Source of the DNA: an uncultured Succinivibrionaceae bacterium
GTDB taxonomy: Bacteria > Pseudomonadota > Gammaproteobacteria > Enterobacterales > Succinivibrionaceae
Reading direction: 5' to 3'
Assembly (NCBI GenBank): GCA_944389865.1
Contig: CALXNX010000026.1
Coordinates: 1 to 34,257, forward strand
Length of the DNA stretch: 34,257 nt
Part shown: positions 1 to 8,647 of the stretch, in pieces
Layout: each line of letters opens with the position of its first letter
Position numbering within the stretch: position 1 is the first letter of the stretch
The notes under the pieces: model-generated
The model's database searches: none
What the model saw: the letters and a program-made list of their open reading frames with translations, nothing else
What the model was told of the DNA's origin: nothing
Made by a program: the position numbers and the translations under genes

Positions 1-1034
1 GCCTGCGCCTCTAAGAAGTACGGATCCACCCCGAAGGCATCGGAGGCCAGTACCCGCAGGCCAAAGGGCCGCAGCGCACGCTCCAGCTCCTCGCGCATAA
101 ACAGATTGGCCACGCCGCCGCCGCATAAGATCACCGTGCCGCCGGAGGGCAGACTGGGATCGGTCTGCAGAAATTTAAAAGCCGTCACCACGCTCTGCAC
201 TGTAAAGGCGGTAAGGGTGGCAAAGACATCAGGGATCCACTGCGGATCTAAAGGCAGCTGCTTTAACAGTTTGGCGATGTAGTCGCGGCAAAAGAGCTCG
301 CGGCCGCAGGATTTGGGCGGCAGCTTCTTAAAGAAGGGATCGGCCATTAAAGCCTGCAGCCAGGCCGGGCGTACCTGCCCCTGCCTTGCCGTCCTGCCGT
401 CTTCATCGCAGCTGCGCTGCAGCAGCTCGCGGCTGGCCAGATCCAGCAGAGTATTGGCAGGGCCCACATCCCAGCCGCCAAACAGCTCCCCGCCCGGGCG
501 CAGCACCGTCAGATTGGCAATGCCGCCCAAATTTAAGATATAGCGCGGCTCATCGTCCGAGGCAAAGAGCTTTTGATGGAACAGCGGGGTTAAGGGTGCA
601 CCCTCGCCGCCGGCTGCCACATCCTGGCGGCGAAAATCGCTCCACACATCGATGTGACTTAACAGCGCACACAGCGGGGCGTTATCAAGCTGCACCGTAA
701 AGCCCCGCTCCGGCCGGTGGCGCACCGTCTGCCCATGCGAGCCCACAGCGCGTACCTGAGAGGGCTCAATGCCGGCGTCTTTTAAGAGCTCGCGCACGGT
801 CAGGGCCGAAAACGCCCCCACCGCATTGGAGCTCACACCGGCATGATCAATTTCATTCCCGCCGGGGCGGCACAGTGCATGCAGACCGGCGCGAATGTGC
901 GGCGGCCAGGCTTTAGACAGGCAGCGCAGTACCTGCATCCGTCCCTTATCATCGATCTGCACCGCGCAGCAGTCCATGCTGTCCATACTGGTGCCGGACA
1001 TTAATCCGACGTAAATTTCAGGCTCTGCACTCAT
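1..1034 (-). CDS. anmK: Anhydro-N-acetylmuramic acid kinase, 3' end cut by window edge
   Basis: The minus-strand frame from the ATG at 1034 stays open to the window edge, giving about 344 residues of a family usually near 370, so only the C-terminal end is missing. The N-terminal phosphate loop reads MSGTSMDSMD; family members normally have Gly where this one has Ser (residue 19). Further family motifs are GSHGQTVRH, LNLGGIANLT, GWDVGPAN and, near the edge, ILCGGGVANLFM. AnmK phosphorylates and opens 1,6-anhydro-MurNAc to MurNAc-6-phosphate in the cytoplasm during peptidoglycan recycling. It is the last visible gene on the minus strand, 61 bp after the small secreted protein, and may be read from the ilv operon or from its own promoter. 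The identification is firm; its functional link to the ilv genes is unclear. Confidence 0.93.
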   Translation of the reverse strand, partial: MSAEPEIYVGLMSGTSMDSMDCCAVQIDDKGRMQVLRCLSKAWPPHIRAGLHALCRPGGNEIDHAGVSSNAVGAFSALTVRELLKDAGIEPSQVRAVGSHGQTVRHRPERGFTVQLDNAPLCALLSHIDVWSDFRRQDVAAGGEGAPLTPLFHQKLFASDDEPRYILNLGGIANLTVLRPGGELFGGWDVGPANTLLDLASRELLQRSCDEDGRTARQGQVRPAWLQALMADPFFKKLPPKSCGRELFCRDYIAKLLKQLPLDPQWIPDVFATLTAFTVQSVVTAFKFLQTDPSLPSGGTVILCGGGVANLFMREELERALRPFGLRVLASDAFGVDPYFLEAQ

Positions 1035-1095
1035 CTGCGCTCCCTCAATTGAAAGTTAAGCTGTAAAGCAGGGAAAAGACAGGACTATTTTAGCC

Positions 1096-1554
1096 CTAAC
1101 GGGCCCCGGCTGCCTGCAGGCGCGCCTGCAGCCGCAGCTTCACCGCCGCTTCCTGATAAAACCTGGAGAAATCCTCGGCAGACAGCGCCCCGCAGATGCG
1201 TAAGGACAGATACTGCGAGCCGTCAAAATAGGACACCAGGGCCTGACAGGGCAGACCGTCGGTGTAGCTGAAGGTAAAGCCGCGCTCAGGCAGCACCGGC
1301 TGCAGATCAAAGCCCTGCAGCTGCTCCATCAGCGCGAGCGCACTGTCGCGCGTGGTGGCAAGCTGTGCGGCCGCCGGCAGCAGCTCCAGCGCAAAGCGCG
1401 CCGTGCCGTCGGTTTTCACCGCGCTCCAGCGCAGCTCCTGCGCGTCAATCTGCCATGCCGGATCCAGGGGCTCTGCCCCTGCTGAGCCCAGCAGGAGCAG
1501 AGCGGTCAGCAGAGCGCAGCCTGCGCGCTCAGCATAAGAACTGCTGATAGGCAT
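1096..1554 (-). CDS. Small secreted/periplasmic protein of unknown function
   Basis: This 152-residue protein is not recognised. It begins with a signal-peptide-like segment: a short polar start, a hydrophobic core rich in Leu and Ala (about residues 13-26) and a likely cleavage after AGA at about residue 27. The mature part is about 125 residues, with two cysteines (in LPCQAL and RICGAL) that could form a disulfide in the periplasm. Its start lies inside the end of ilvA (26-nt overlap) and no convincing separate ribosome site was seen, so translation is probably coupled to ilvA. The position between ilvA and anmK suggests co-transcription with the ilv genes, but nothing in the sequence links it to branched-chain amino acids. 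The exact start is uncertain. Confidence 0.6.
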   Translation of the reverse strand: MPISSSYAERAGCALLTALLLLGSAGAEPLDPAWQIDAQELRWSAVKTDGTARFALELLPAAAQLATTRDSALALMEQLQGFDLQPVLPERGFTFSYTDGLPCQALVSYFDGSQYLSLRICGALSAEDFSRFYQEAAVKLRLQARLQAAGAR

Positions 1555-3064
1555 TGTTGGCCGTCACTTCATGGACCGGGTAGTTAAGGCGCTTGATGAA
1601 GTCGTCAAGGCCGGCGCTGGCCGCCTCATCGCCCACATCAAAGCCGCACAGCACTGAGCAGAACTCCAGATCCGCAATGCGGAAGTGGAACAGCGAAATG
1701 CTGTACATGTCGCCTAAGGTCTCTAAGAAGCGGATCAGCGCATCCTTGGAGTTGGGGAACTCGAATAGGAACAGCTTTTCCTGCAGCTTCTTCTGCGGAT
1801 GCCCGCCTACCATGTAGCGCACATGATCCTTGGCGATGCCGTCTTCAGTCAGATTGGTGACTAAATAGCCCTGCTTTCGCAGCTCATCGGTCAGCTGATT
1901 GAGCTCCTGCTTGCCGCTGGTCAATTCCACCGAGGCGAAAATGCGCGCTCTGGCCACATCTGAATAGCGGTAGGAGAACTCGGTGACCTGACGATCGCCG
2001 ATGGCCTTACAGAAGTTCAGGAAGGAGCCCTTGCTCTCCGGGATCTCCACGGACAGAATGCCCTCGGTCATTTCACCGACGTCGCAGCGCTCAGCCACCA
2101 TGCGCAGCGTTCTGAACTTGACGTTCGCGCCCGACAGAATGGCGATGTGATTGCCGCCCTGAATATTATGCTCGCGCACGTACTTCTTTAAGCCGGCAAT
2201 GGACAGCGCGCCGCTGGGCTCGGCAATCGCGCGGGTGTCATCGAAGATGTCCTTCATGGCCGCACAGATCTCATCGTTCGAGCAGGTGACGATGTCATCC
2301 AAATTCTGGCGGCATAATCTGAAGGTCTCATCGCCTGCCCTGCTGACGGCCACGCCGTCAGCAAAGTGCGACACAAAGCCGATATCCACCGGATGGCCGT
2401 TGACAAAGGCCGCCTTCATGCAGGCCGAGCCTTCCGCCTCAACGCCCACCACCCTGATGCCGGGGATCAGCGATTTGATATAGACCGCGATGCCGGCGGC
2501 CAGACCGCCGCCGCCAATCTGTACGAACACCGTTTCAATGTCCTTGCACTGACCGATGAGTTCCTGGGCAATAGTGCCCTGACCTGCAATCACATCCTCG
2601 TCATCATAAGGCGGGATCAGGGTCATGCCCTCGTCCTGAGAGAGCTTAATGGCATGATCGTAGGCTTCGTTGAAGGACTCGCCGTAGAGCACTACCTCCC
2701 CGCCCAAATGCCGGACCGCATTAACCTTAAGATCAGGGGTAGTGGTCGGCATGACGATCACCGCGCGGGCACCCAGGTTGTGGGCCGACAAGGCCACGCC
2801 CTGGGCGTGGTTGCCGGCTGAGGCCGCAATTACGCCCTTATCGAGCTGCTCGCGCGATAAATGGGCCATCTTGTTGTACGCGCCGCGGATCTTGAAGGAA
2901 TGCACCTTCTGATAATCCTCGCGCTTGAGCAGCACATTGACGCCCAAACGCTCGGACAGCCCCTCCATGCGGTGCAGCGGCGTAACGCGGGCTACATCGT
3001 AGATGCGGGCCAATAAGATCTTGTGCAGATAATCCTGAGAGGTCAGCTTCTTTACTTCCACCAT
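1529..3064 (-). CDS. ilvA: Biosynthetic threonine ammonia-lyase (threonine deaminase)
   Basis: Converts threonine to 2-oxobutyrate, the committed step of isoleucine synthesis, in the cytoplasm with PLP. The 511 residues match the long biosynthetic form (E. coli IlvA is 514). The PLP lysine lies in SFKIRGAY (Lys58), the phosphate-binding glycine loop reads IGGGGLAAG, and SGANV appears near residue 310. The C-terminal third (about 325-511) is the pair of ACT-like regulatory domains that mediate isoleucine inhibition, with a recognisable FEFPNSKDAL segment. It starts 3 bp after ilvD ends, so it is in the same transcript, and its end overlaps the next small gene. The short catabolic form (TdcB) lacks the C-terminal domain and is excluded. 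Confidence 0.96.
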   Translation of the reverse strand: MVEVKKLTSQDYLHKILLARIYDVARVTPLHRMEGLSERLGVNVLLKREDYQKVHSFKIRGAYNKMAHLSREQLDKGVIAASAGNHAQGVALSAHNLGARAVIVMPTTTPDLKVNAVRHLGGEVVLYGESFNEAYDHAIKLSQDEGMTLIPPYDDEDVIAGQGTIAQELIGQCKDIETVFVQIGGGGLAAGIAVYIKSLIPGIRVVGVEAEGSACMKAAFVNGHPVDIGFVSHFADGVAVSRAGDETFRLCRQNLDDIVTCSNDEICAAMKDIFDDTRAIAEPSGALSIAGLKKYVREHNIQGGNHIAILSGANVKFRTLRMVAERCDVGEMTEGILSVEIPESKGSFLNFCKAIGDRQVTEFSYRYSDVARARIFASVELTSGKQELNQLTDELRKQGYLVTNLTEDGIAKDHVRYMVGGHPQKKLQEKLFLFEFPNSKDALIRFLETLGDMYSISLFHFRIADLEFCSVLCGFDVGDEAASAGLDDFIKRLNYPVHEVTANNAYQQFLC

Positions 3065-3067
3065 AAA

Positions 3068-4912
3068 TTACAGGGCCTCCAGCTTAGTCTTATCGCGCAC
3101 GCCGCCCTTGTCGGCGCTGGAGGCCAAAGCTGCATAAGCCTGCAGAGCAAAGCTGATCTCGCGATCGCGCTTGACCGGCTTCCAGGCCTTGACGCCGCGG
3201 CTTTCCATCTCCTGACGGCGGGATTTGAGCTCATCGTCAGAGACCGAGATCTCAATTCTGCGGTTCGGAATGTCGATCTTAATAAGATCGTTTTCCTTAA
3301 TCAGGCCGATATTGCCGCCGTTGGCCGCCTCCGGAGAGACGTGACCGATGGACAGGCCGGAAGTACCGCCGGAGAAGCGGCCGTCAGTGATTAAGGCGCA
3401 CTTCTTGCCCAGGCCCATGGACTTTAAGTAGGAGGTCGGATAGAGCATCTCCTGCATGCCCGGACCGCCGCGCGGACCTTCGTAGCGGATGATCACCACG
3501 TCGCCGGCCTTGACCTTGCCGCCTAAAATGCCGTCCACGGCCTCTTCCTGGCTCTCAAAGATGCGGGCCGGTCCCACGAAGGTCAGAATAGAGGCATCAA
3601 CGCCTGCAGTCTTCACGATGCAGCCGTCTAAGGCCAGGTTGCCGTACAGCACGCACAGACCGCCGTCCGAGCTGTAGGCGTGAGCGATGTCGCGGATGCA
3701 GCCGTTGGCTCTATCCTGATCGAGCTCGTCGTAGAAGGCATCCTGGCTGTAGGCCTTGATATTGAATTTGCCGCCCGGAGCTGCCTTGTAGAAGTGCTTA
3801 ATTGCAGGATCGTCGGTCTTGTCAATGGCGTATTTGTCGATCTGCTCGCCCTGCGTAGCGCCGGAAACGGTCTTGACCTTGCGGTCAATCAGGCCGCCCT
3901 TATCGAGCTCATTTAAGATGGACATAATGCCGCCGGCGCGGTGCACGTCCTCCACGTGATAGGTCTGAGTGGACGGGGCTACCTTGCAGATGTGCGGTAC
4001 ATGATGGGACAGGCGATCGATGTCGGCCATGGTAAAGTCCACGCCGGCTTCCTGGGCCACAGCCAGCAGGTGCAGCACGGTATTAGTCGAGCCGCCCATG
4101 GCGATGTCCAGCGACATGGCGTTTTCAAAGGCGGACTTTACCGCAATGGAACGCGGCAGCACGGAAGCGTCATCGTGCTCGTAGTAAGCCTTGGCCATCT
4201 CAACAATGCGCTGGGCGGCGCGCTTGAACAGATCCTGGCGCAGCTTGTGGGTGGCCAGCAGCGTGCCGTTGCCCGGCAGCGCCATGCCTAAAGCCTCAGT
4301 CAGGCAGTTCATGGAGTTGGCGGTAAACATGCCCGAGCAGCAGCCGCAGGTGGGGCAGGAGGCGCGCTCCACAGCGCTTACGGTCTCGTCGGAAACATCC
4401 GGCATGGCGGAGATGATCATGGCGTCGATTAAGTCGAGCTTGTGATCGATCTTGTCGGACTTGCCGGCCTCCATCGGGCCGCCGGAGACGAAAATAGCCG
4501 GAATATTCAGGCGCATGGCCGCCATCAGCATGCCAGGAGTCACCTTATCGCAGTTGGAGATGCAGATCATGGCGTCGGCCTTGTGGGCGTTGACCATGTA
4601 CTCAATGCTGTCGGCGATGATGTCGCGGCTGGGCAGCGAGTACAGCATGCCCGAGTGGCCCATGGCGATGCCGTCGTCCACGGCGATGGTATTCATTTCC
4701 TTGGCAATGCCGCCGGCTTTTTCAATCTCGGAGACTACGTATTCGCCAACCTCACGCAGATGTACGTGACCCGGCACGAACTGGGTAAAGGAATTGACCA
4801 CGGCAATAATGGGCTTACCGAAATCACCGTCTTTAACGCCGGTGGCCTTCCACAGCGCGCGGGCGCCGGCCATTTTCTTGCCTTCGTAGGTAACTGCTGA
4901 ACGGTATTTCAT
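3068..4912 (-). CDS. ilvD: Dihydroxy-acid dehydratase
   Basis: Dehydrates 2,3-dihydroxy-isovalerate and 2,3-dihydroxy-3-methylvalerate to the 2-oxo acids used by IlvE. The reading frame extends upstream to 4954, but the ATG at 4912 (MKYRSA) is preferred: it has AAGGA about 7 nt upstream and gives 614 residues, close to 616 in E. coli. The iron-sulfur cluster cysteines lie in [10 protein letters not shown] (Cys121) and in the [18 protein letters not shown] segment. [12 protein letters not shown] and the C-terminal TDGRFSGG motif are also typical of the IlvD/Edd family. The full-length start, motif set and place between ilvE and ilvA argue for IlvD rather than Edd. Spacing is 88 bp to ilvE and 3 bp to ilvA. 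Confidence 0.96.
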   Translation of the reverse strand: MKYRSAVTYEGKKMAGARALWKATGVKDGDFGKPIIAVVNSFTQFVPGHVHLREVGEYVVSEIEKAGGIAKEMNTIAVDDGIAMGHSGMLYSLPSRDIIADSIEYMVNAHKADAMICISNCDKVTPGMLMAAMRLNIPAIFVSGGPMEAGKSDKIDHKLDLIDAMIISAMPDVSDETVSAVERASCPTCGCCSGMFTANSMNCLTEALGMALPGNGTLLATHKLRQDLFKRAAQRIVEMAKAYYEHDDASVLPRSIAVKSAFENAMSLDIAMGGSTNTVLHLLAVAQEAGVDFTMADIDRLSHHVPHICKVAPSTQTYHVEDVHRAGGIMSILNELDKGGLIDRKVKTVSGATQGEQIDKYAIDKTDDPAIKHFYKAAPGGKFNIKAYSQDAFYDELDQDRANGCIRDIAHAYSSDGGLCVLYGNLALDGCIVKTAGVDASILTFVGPARIFESQEEAVDGILGGKVKAGDVVIIRYEGPRGGPGMQEMLYPTSYLKSMGLGKKCALITDGRFSGGTSGLSIGHVSPEAANGGNIGLIKENDLIKIDIPNRRIEISVSDDELKSRRQEMESRGVKAWKPVKRDREISFALQAYAALASSADKGGVRDKTKLEAL

Positions 4913-4940
4913 ACTTAAATCCTTGTAAATTAGACACGAA

Positions 4941-4999
4941 GGCCCGCAGTACACGGGCCCTCTTAATTCAACTTTTATCCATTAAACTGCACAGTGCAG
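4941..4999 (-). promoter_or_regulatory. Two small hairpins in the ilvE-ilvD gap
   Basis: The 88-bp gap between ilvE and ilvD holds two perfect inverted repeats. One has arms GGCCCG and CGGGCC at 4941-4946 and 4954-4959; the other has arms CTGCAC and GTGCAG at 4987-4992 and 4994-4999 and ends immediately after the ilvE stop codon. Neither is followed by a T-run, so they do not look like simple terminators. They could tune the ratio of ilvE to ilvD messages by processing or stabilisation. This is inference from sequence only. Confidence 0.3.
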
Positions 5000-5000
5000 C

Positions 5001-5933
5001 TTACTTCCTGCACGGAGTGAGCCAGCCGTGCTTATCCTCAACCTCGCCTCTGACGGTGGAGAAGAACACCTTCTGGATCTTCTCAGTCAGCGGACCGCGG
5101 CAGCCGCAGCCTACCGGGATGCCGTCCACGGAAGCGATCGGGGTGATCTCAGCGGCCGTGCCGGAGAAGAACATTTCGTCAGCGATATACAGCATCTCGC
5201 GCTGCATTCTCTCCTCGCGCACCTCAAGACCCATTTCCTTGGCTAAGGTAATGATAGTGTGGCGGGTAATGCCCGGGAGCAGACCGCAGGTGAACGGAGC
5301 GGTGTAGAGCACGCCGTCCTTGATGATGAAGACGTTCTCGCCGGAGCCTTCAGAAACGTAGCCCTCGGTATCTAAAGCCACCGCCTCGGTGTAGCCGTTC
5401 TGAGCGCACTCGTTGGCAATTAATATGGATGACAGATAGTTGCCGGCAGCCTTAGCTTCAGTCGGAATGGTGTTCGGGGCTAATCTGTGCCATGAAGAAG
5501 TACCGACGGAAACGCCTTTCTGCAGGCCTTCCTCGCCTAAATAAGCGCCCCAGGGAATGGCGCCTACCATCACCTCAGCCTTGGTATCAGACGGGAAGCG
5601 CACGCCTAAGCCGACGTTGCCGATGAAAATTAACGGACGAATATAGCCTGAATCCATGCCGTTTTCAGTAATGATGCGGCAGCAGGCGTCCATCACTTCT
5701 TCCTTAGTATAAGGCACCGGGAAGCGGTAAATCTTAGCGGAGTTAAACAGTCTGTCGATATGATCTTTCAGGCGGAATATGCACGGCCCCTTCGGGGTAT
5801 TGTAAGCGCGAATGCCTTCAAATACTGCAGTACCGTAATGGAGCGCATGGGACATTACGTGGACGGTGGCGTTCTCCCAGGGAATCATCTCGCCGTTGAA
5901 CCAAATATACTTGGTGGTACTTGCATTTGACAT
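5001..5933 (-). CDS. ilvE: Branched-chain amino acid aminotransferase
   Basis: PLP-dependent class IV aminotransferase that makes Ile, Val and Leu from their 2-oxo acids with glutamate as donor. The 310 residues match the family (309 in E. coli). The PLP lysine is Lys161 in PTEAKAAGNY. The N-terminal WFNGEMIPWENATVHVMSHA stretch, the ALHYGTAVFEGIRAY segment and the GSGENVFII and LLPGITRHTI motifs are all present. The ATG at 5933 has TGAGG about 10 nt upstream. It is the first gene of the ilvE-ilvD-ilvA run, which keeps the E. coli ilvGMEDA order, but the acetolactate synthase genes (ilvG, ilvM) are absent here and must lie elsewhere if present. Confidence 0.97.
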   Translation of the reverse strand: MSNASTTKYIWFNGEMIPWENATVHVMSHALHYGTAVFEGIRAYNTPKGPCIFRLKDHIDRLFNSAKIYRFPVPYTKEEVMDACCRIITENGMDSGYIRPLIFIGNVGLGVRFPSDTKAEVMVGAIPWGAYLGEEGLQKGVSVGTSSWHRLAPNTIPTEAKAAGNYLSSILIANECAQNGYTEAVALDTEGYVSEGSGENVFIIKDGVLYTAPFTCGLLPGITRHTIITLAKEMGLEVREERMQREMLYIADEMFFSGTAAEITPIASVDGIPVGCGCRGPLTEKIQKVFFSTVRGEVEDKHGWLTPCRK

Positions 5934-6026
5934 GATTAAAAAACCTCAAAAACAATCTAATACCTGGACAAGGGGAGCAGCTTTGCAGCTGAACGCTTGC
6001 CGCTTATGCAACATAACTTGAAAGGG

Positions 6027-6035
6027 ATTGTAGCA
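6027..6035 (-). promoter_or_regulatory. Probable extended -10 promoter for ilvEDA
   Basis: On the minus strand the sequence reads TGCTACAAT, an extended -10 element (TGn then TACAAT). No convincing -35 lies 17 bp upstream, as is usual for extended -10 promoters. The untranslated leader would be about 90 nt and contains a small hairpin (arms CAGCT and AGCTG around GCAA, 5978-5991). I saw no short leader peptide rich in Ile, Val or Leu codons, so classical ilv attenuation is not supported here. Confidence 0.45.
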
Positions 6036-6162
6036 CGCGCACAGCCCAGGGTGCGCAGTCTTTTAGACAGAAGGGAAGCTCAGGGCCGCCGGGCTGTCAG
6101 CGGCCGGGATTTGTGCACTCTTTTAAAGCAGGTTTGCAATATTTTCGCCCTGTTTTTGTGCA

Positions 6163-6711
6163 TCAGCACCAAGCCTCAGGCGGCCAGGTAAATTTGGGCG
6201 GATCTCGATCCTGCCTGCCCTGCGGCTTGGACTGCAGGCGGTGCAGCTGCTGCACATATTCCTCTTCATTTTCTGCATTAAAGGGCACGCCGGTAAAATC
6301 CTCGATGGCGCTTACCAGATCCGGGGGCAGCGGCTTAGTTAATTTGGTCGGCAGCACCAGCAGATCATGCGAGGGACGCGCCTTGCCGACATCTTCCCAA
6401 TTGATCTTATTATGGTGCAGCCCGACGAGGCTGAAGTTCACGCCCACCGAGCGGATGCGGTGCCCTGCATAATCCGGATGACCTACCCAGTCAAAGATGT
6501 CCTGCGGCCGCGGGATGGTATAACCGCGGCGGGTGGCCTCGCAGAGCCAAGCGAGGACGGCGTCGGCAATGCGGCGCGTCAGCTCGGCGGCTGTATCTGA
6601 TGCGGAGAAGCAGCCGGGCAGATCCGGCACCACGGCGCCCCAGCAGAAAGTCTCATCCAGCGGCTCGATAATGGCGGCGGGAAAGTAGATGACATTGTTG
6701 GGACCTGACAT
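6163..6711 (-). CDS. Orphan HicB-like protein with an unrecognised C-terminal half
   Basis: Residues about 5-70 resemble the HicB antitoxin fold: an N-terminal strand region followed by VPDLPGCFSASDTAAE and a helix ending LAWLCEATRRG, then IPRP. HicB proteins normally neutralise a HicA mRNA interferase of about 60 residues encoded next door; no such reading frame exists on either side. The remaining 110 residues (a WVGHPDYAGHRIRSVGVNFSL segment onward) are not the usual short helix-turn-helix or ribbon-helix-helix tail and are not recognised. The C terminus is proline- and charge-rich. The start ATG at 6711 has AGGAG at good spacing. It is a lone gene between the ilv promoter region and the divergent acyltransferase. 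It may be an antitoxin relic, a solitary regulator, or an antitoxin acting on a distant toxin. Confidence 0.6.
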   Translation of the reverse strand: MSGPNNVIYFPAAIIEPLDETFCWGAVVPDLPGCFSASDTAAELTRRIADAVLAWLCEATRRGYTIPRPQDIFDWVGHPDYAGHRIRSVGVNFSLVGLHHNKINWEDVGKARPSHDLLVLPTKLTKPLPPDLVSAIEDFTGVPFNAENEEEYVQQLHRLQSKPQGRQDRDPPKFTWPPEAWC

Positions 6712-6822
6712 ATTTGCTCCTGCGCAAAGGATGGCTGCCGATAAGGGCCAAATCGCGGTTATTTTAAGCAGGTTGGGGTATTTTTGTGCATAATAGGCAG
6801 AAAATTTTTTGAGGTATGGTTC

Positions 6823-7905
6823 ATGCTGTCTTTTCTGCCTGCACCGCTGCTGTGCTGTCTTAATCTGCTGCTTATCAGCGTCAACACGGTTATCTGCTCC
6901 ATTCCGATCTTTATCTTATCGCTGCTGCGCCCGCTGCTGCCCTTTAAGGCAGGACAGAATCTCTGCGAGCAGGGCAACAATGTCATCTATCATCTGTGGA
7001 TGGACATCAACGGTCTCATCATGCGCCTGACCAACCGCATTAACTACCGCATCTCAGGGCTTGACCAGATTAAGATCAAACGCAGCTGCATCGTGGTGAG
7101 CAACCATTTAAGCTGGGCCGATATCGTCATGCTGTGCCACATCTTCGGACACCGCATCCCCATCACCAAGTTTTTCTTAAAGCACTCCTTAATCTATATT
7201 CCGGTGATCGGTCTGGTGTGCTGGGGCGTAGGCATGCCCTTCCTGCGCCGCTACAGCAAAAAGGAGCTGCTGAAAAACCCCAAGCTTAAGAATAAGGATA
7301 TCGAGTCCACCCGGAAGGCCTGCCGCCGGCTGGTCTGCGCCCCGTCAACTTTAGTGAATTTCGCTGAAGGCACCCGCTTCACACCGGCAAAGAAACAGGC
7401 GGTGAACTCGCCCTACGCTCATTTAATGCCCCCGAAGGCAGCCTCCCTGGCCATTGCGCTGGGTCAGATCGGCTCGCAGATCGAATGCTTTATCAATCTG
7501 ACTCTGGCCTATCCGAAAAATCCTGAGAAGCCCTTTATTGCCCTGCTCAAGGGACGCATGCACGAGGTTTATGCACATATTGAAGTGATCCCCAAGGATC
7601 AGCTGCCCATCGGCGACTATTTAAAGGACAAAGAATTTAAGCACTCCTTTACCCTGTGGCTGCGCGATCTGTGGGCAGCTAAAGACGCCCTGCTCACCCG
7701 CGAGGTCTACGGCCCGGCTGAGCCTGCGGCGCTGCAGCCGCCCGCGAGCGCTGACGCGCCCGCACCGCTGCCGCCCCTCAAGACTGCAGATCAGCAGGAG
7801 TGCGCTGCCGATCCTCAGAACGCAGAAACCCAGCCTGCAGCCGCTGAAAAGAGCGCACCTGCGGACGCTGCCGACACGAAGTCCCAAGAGCAGAAGGTGG
7901 ATTAA
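6823..7905 (+). CDS. YihG-like membrane 1-acylglycerol-3-phosphate acyltransferase
   Basis: Lysophospholipid acyltransferase family (PlsC-like fold), 360 residues. The catalytic HX4D motif is in SNHLSWADIV, and the substrate motif NFAEGTRFT follows at the expected distance. The N terminus is strongly hydrophobic (about residues 1-35) and should anchor the enzyme in the inner membrane. The frame opens at 6784, but the ATG at 6823 (MLSFLPAP) has GAGG 8 nt upstream and is preferred. E. coli YihG is about 310 residues; the difference here is mostly a C-terminal tail of about 60 residues rich in Ala, Pro and Gln and low in complexity, likely disordered. It shares a transcript with the following membrane protein (gap 11 bp). 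Exact acyl acceptor and chain preference cannot be read from the sequence. Confidence 0.85.
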   Translation: MLSFLPAPLLCCLNLLLISVNTVICSIPIFILSLLRPLLPFKAGQNLCEQGNNVIYHLWMDINGLIMRLTNRINYRISGLDQIKIKRSCIVVSNHLSWADIVMLCHIFGHRIPITKFFLKHSLIYIPVIGLVCWGVGMPFLRRYSKKELLKNPKLKNKDIESTRKACRRLVCAPSTLVNFAEGTRFTPAKKQAVNSPYAHLMPPKAASLAIALGQIGSQIECFINLTLAYPKNPEKPFIALLKGRMHEVYAHIEVIPKDQLPIGDYLKDKEFKHSFTLWLRDLWAAKDALLTREVYGPAEPAALQPPASADAPAPLPPLKTADQQECAADPQNAETQPAAAEKSAPADAADTKSQEQKVD

Positions 7906-7916
7906 AGGAGGTCATG

Positions 7917-8396
7917 ATGCGCAGCATGCCGGATTTGGAGCCGTATATTAAGCTGAGATCGCGGATGTGGGGATCGACCTTTCTGCCCGCGGCACTGACT
8001 TTTGAGGTAATTCTGTACTTTTTCAATGACGCCGAGCCCTTCAGCCGGCAGCTGGCGTGGCTGTTCTTTCTCCTATGCTTAGGGACTGCGGCGCTGCAGC
8101 TGGTGCTGTCAATGCTGATCTCCCTGCGATCCATCAAGATCTTAAGCACGCTGAAGACCGAGGATGAGCGCCAGCCGCTGATCTTCGGCTTAGGGCTGCA
8201 GCGCTTTATCTGCATGGAAAGCATCAGCGTGACCGTGCTTTCTGGGCTTGCTTACTACATCGAGCCCTTCACCATCTTCAGCTGCTTTTTTACTCTCTTA
8301 GCCCTTGCGGTACTGCCAACCAACGCGGTGCAGAGCGTATCGCAGCTTGCCGCCGTCAAGACACCGCAGGAACAAAATCCCCAGAATAAAAAATAA
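7917..8396 (+). CDS. Small integral membrane protein of unknown function
   Basis: A protein of about 159 residues with roughly four hydrophobic segments (near residues 20-38, 45-68, 102-117 and 120-140), so probably an inner-membrane protein. No family is recognised. A perfect AGGAGG sits 2 nt before the ATG at 7914 and 5 nt before the ATG at 7917; the second spacing is the better one, so 7917 is chosen. It follows the acyltransferase by 11 bp and is very likely co-transcribed and perhaps functionally coupled to it, for example as a partner in phospholipid remodelling; that is inference. The C-terminal tail is short and hydrophilic (PQEQNPQNKK). An inverted repeat with arms CTGCAG directly follows the stop (8399-8413) but lacks a T-run. 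Confidence 0.7.
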   Translation: MRSMPDLEPYIKLRSRMWGSTFLPAALTFEVILYFFNDAEPFSRQLAWLFFLLCLGTAALQLVLSMLISLRSIKILSTLKTEDERQPLIFGLGLQRFICMESISVTVLSGLAYYIEPFTIFSCFFTLLALAVLPTNAVQSVSQLAAVKTPQEQNPQNKK

Positions 8397-8586
8397 ACTG
8401 CAGCGCCTGCAGCGGCATCGATATTTGCGTACAGCCGGCGCGCTGACCTGTCCTCTTGCAGCTGCGCCGACACGCCGACCTGTGCGGCGGAGCTGGTTTT
8501 TAGGAGCACTCACAAAAGAAAGAATTGCTCTTCATGGTGCCATCAGCGCAGCCGGAGCGCCTGCCTGAGGCTGTGCCGCATGCCGA

Positions 8587-8616
8587 TTCAAAAAAGCCGC
8601 AGCAGCTGGTTATAAT
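8587..8616 (+). promoter_or_regulatory. Promoter of the metallophosphoesterase remnant
   Basis: A perfect -10 hexamer TATAAT at 8611-8616 is preceded by TTCAAA (8587-8592) at an 18-bp spacing as a plausible -35. The predicted start of transcription lies about 25 bp before the ATG at 8648. The promoter therefore survives although the gene it serves is broken. Confidence 0.55.
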
Positions 8617-8647
8617 GAGGTTATCAGTTGCTTTTAAAGAGGCCTCT

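Noticed and set aside
4442..4900. Plus-strand 152-residue open frame opposite ilvD
   Set aside because: Shadow frame within a firmly identified gene; no ribosome site or family features.
5934..6162. ilv leader peptide and attenuator
   Set aside because: No short frame rich in Ile, Val or Leu codons on the minus strand and no terminator-like hairpin with a T-run.
8399..8413. Inverted repeat CTGCAG-CGC-CTGCAG as a terminator
   Set aside because: Three-base loop and no T-run; CTGCAG is very common in this DNA.
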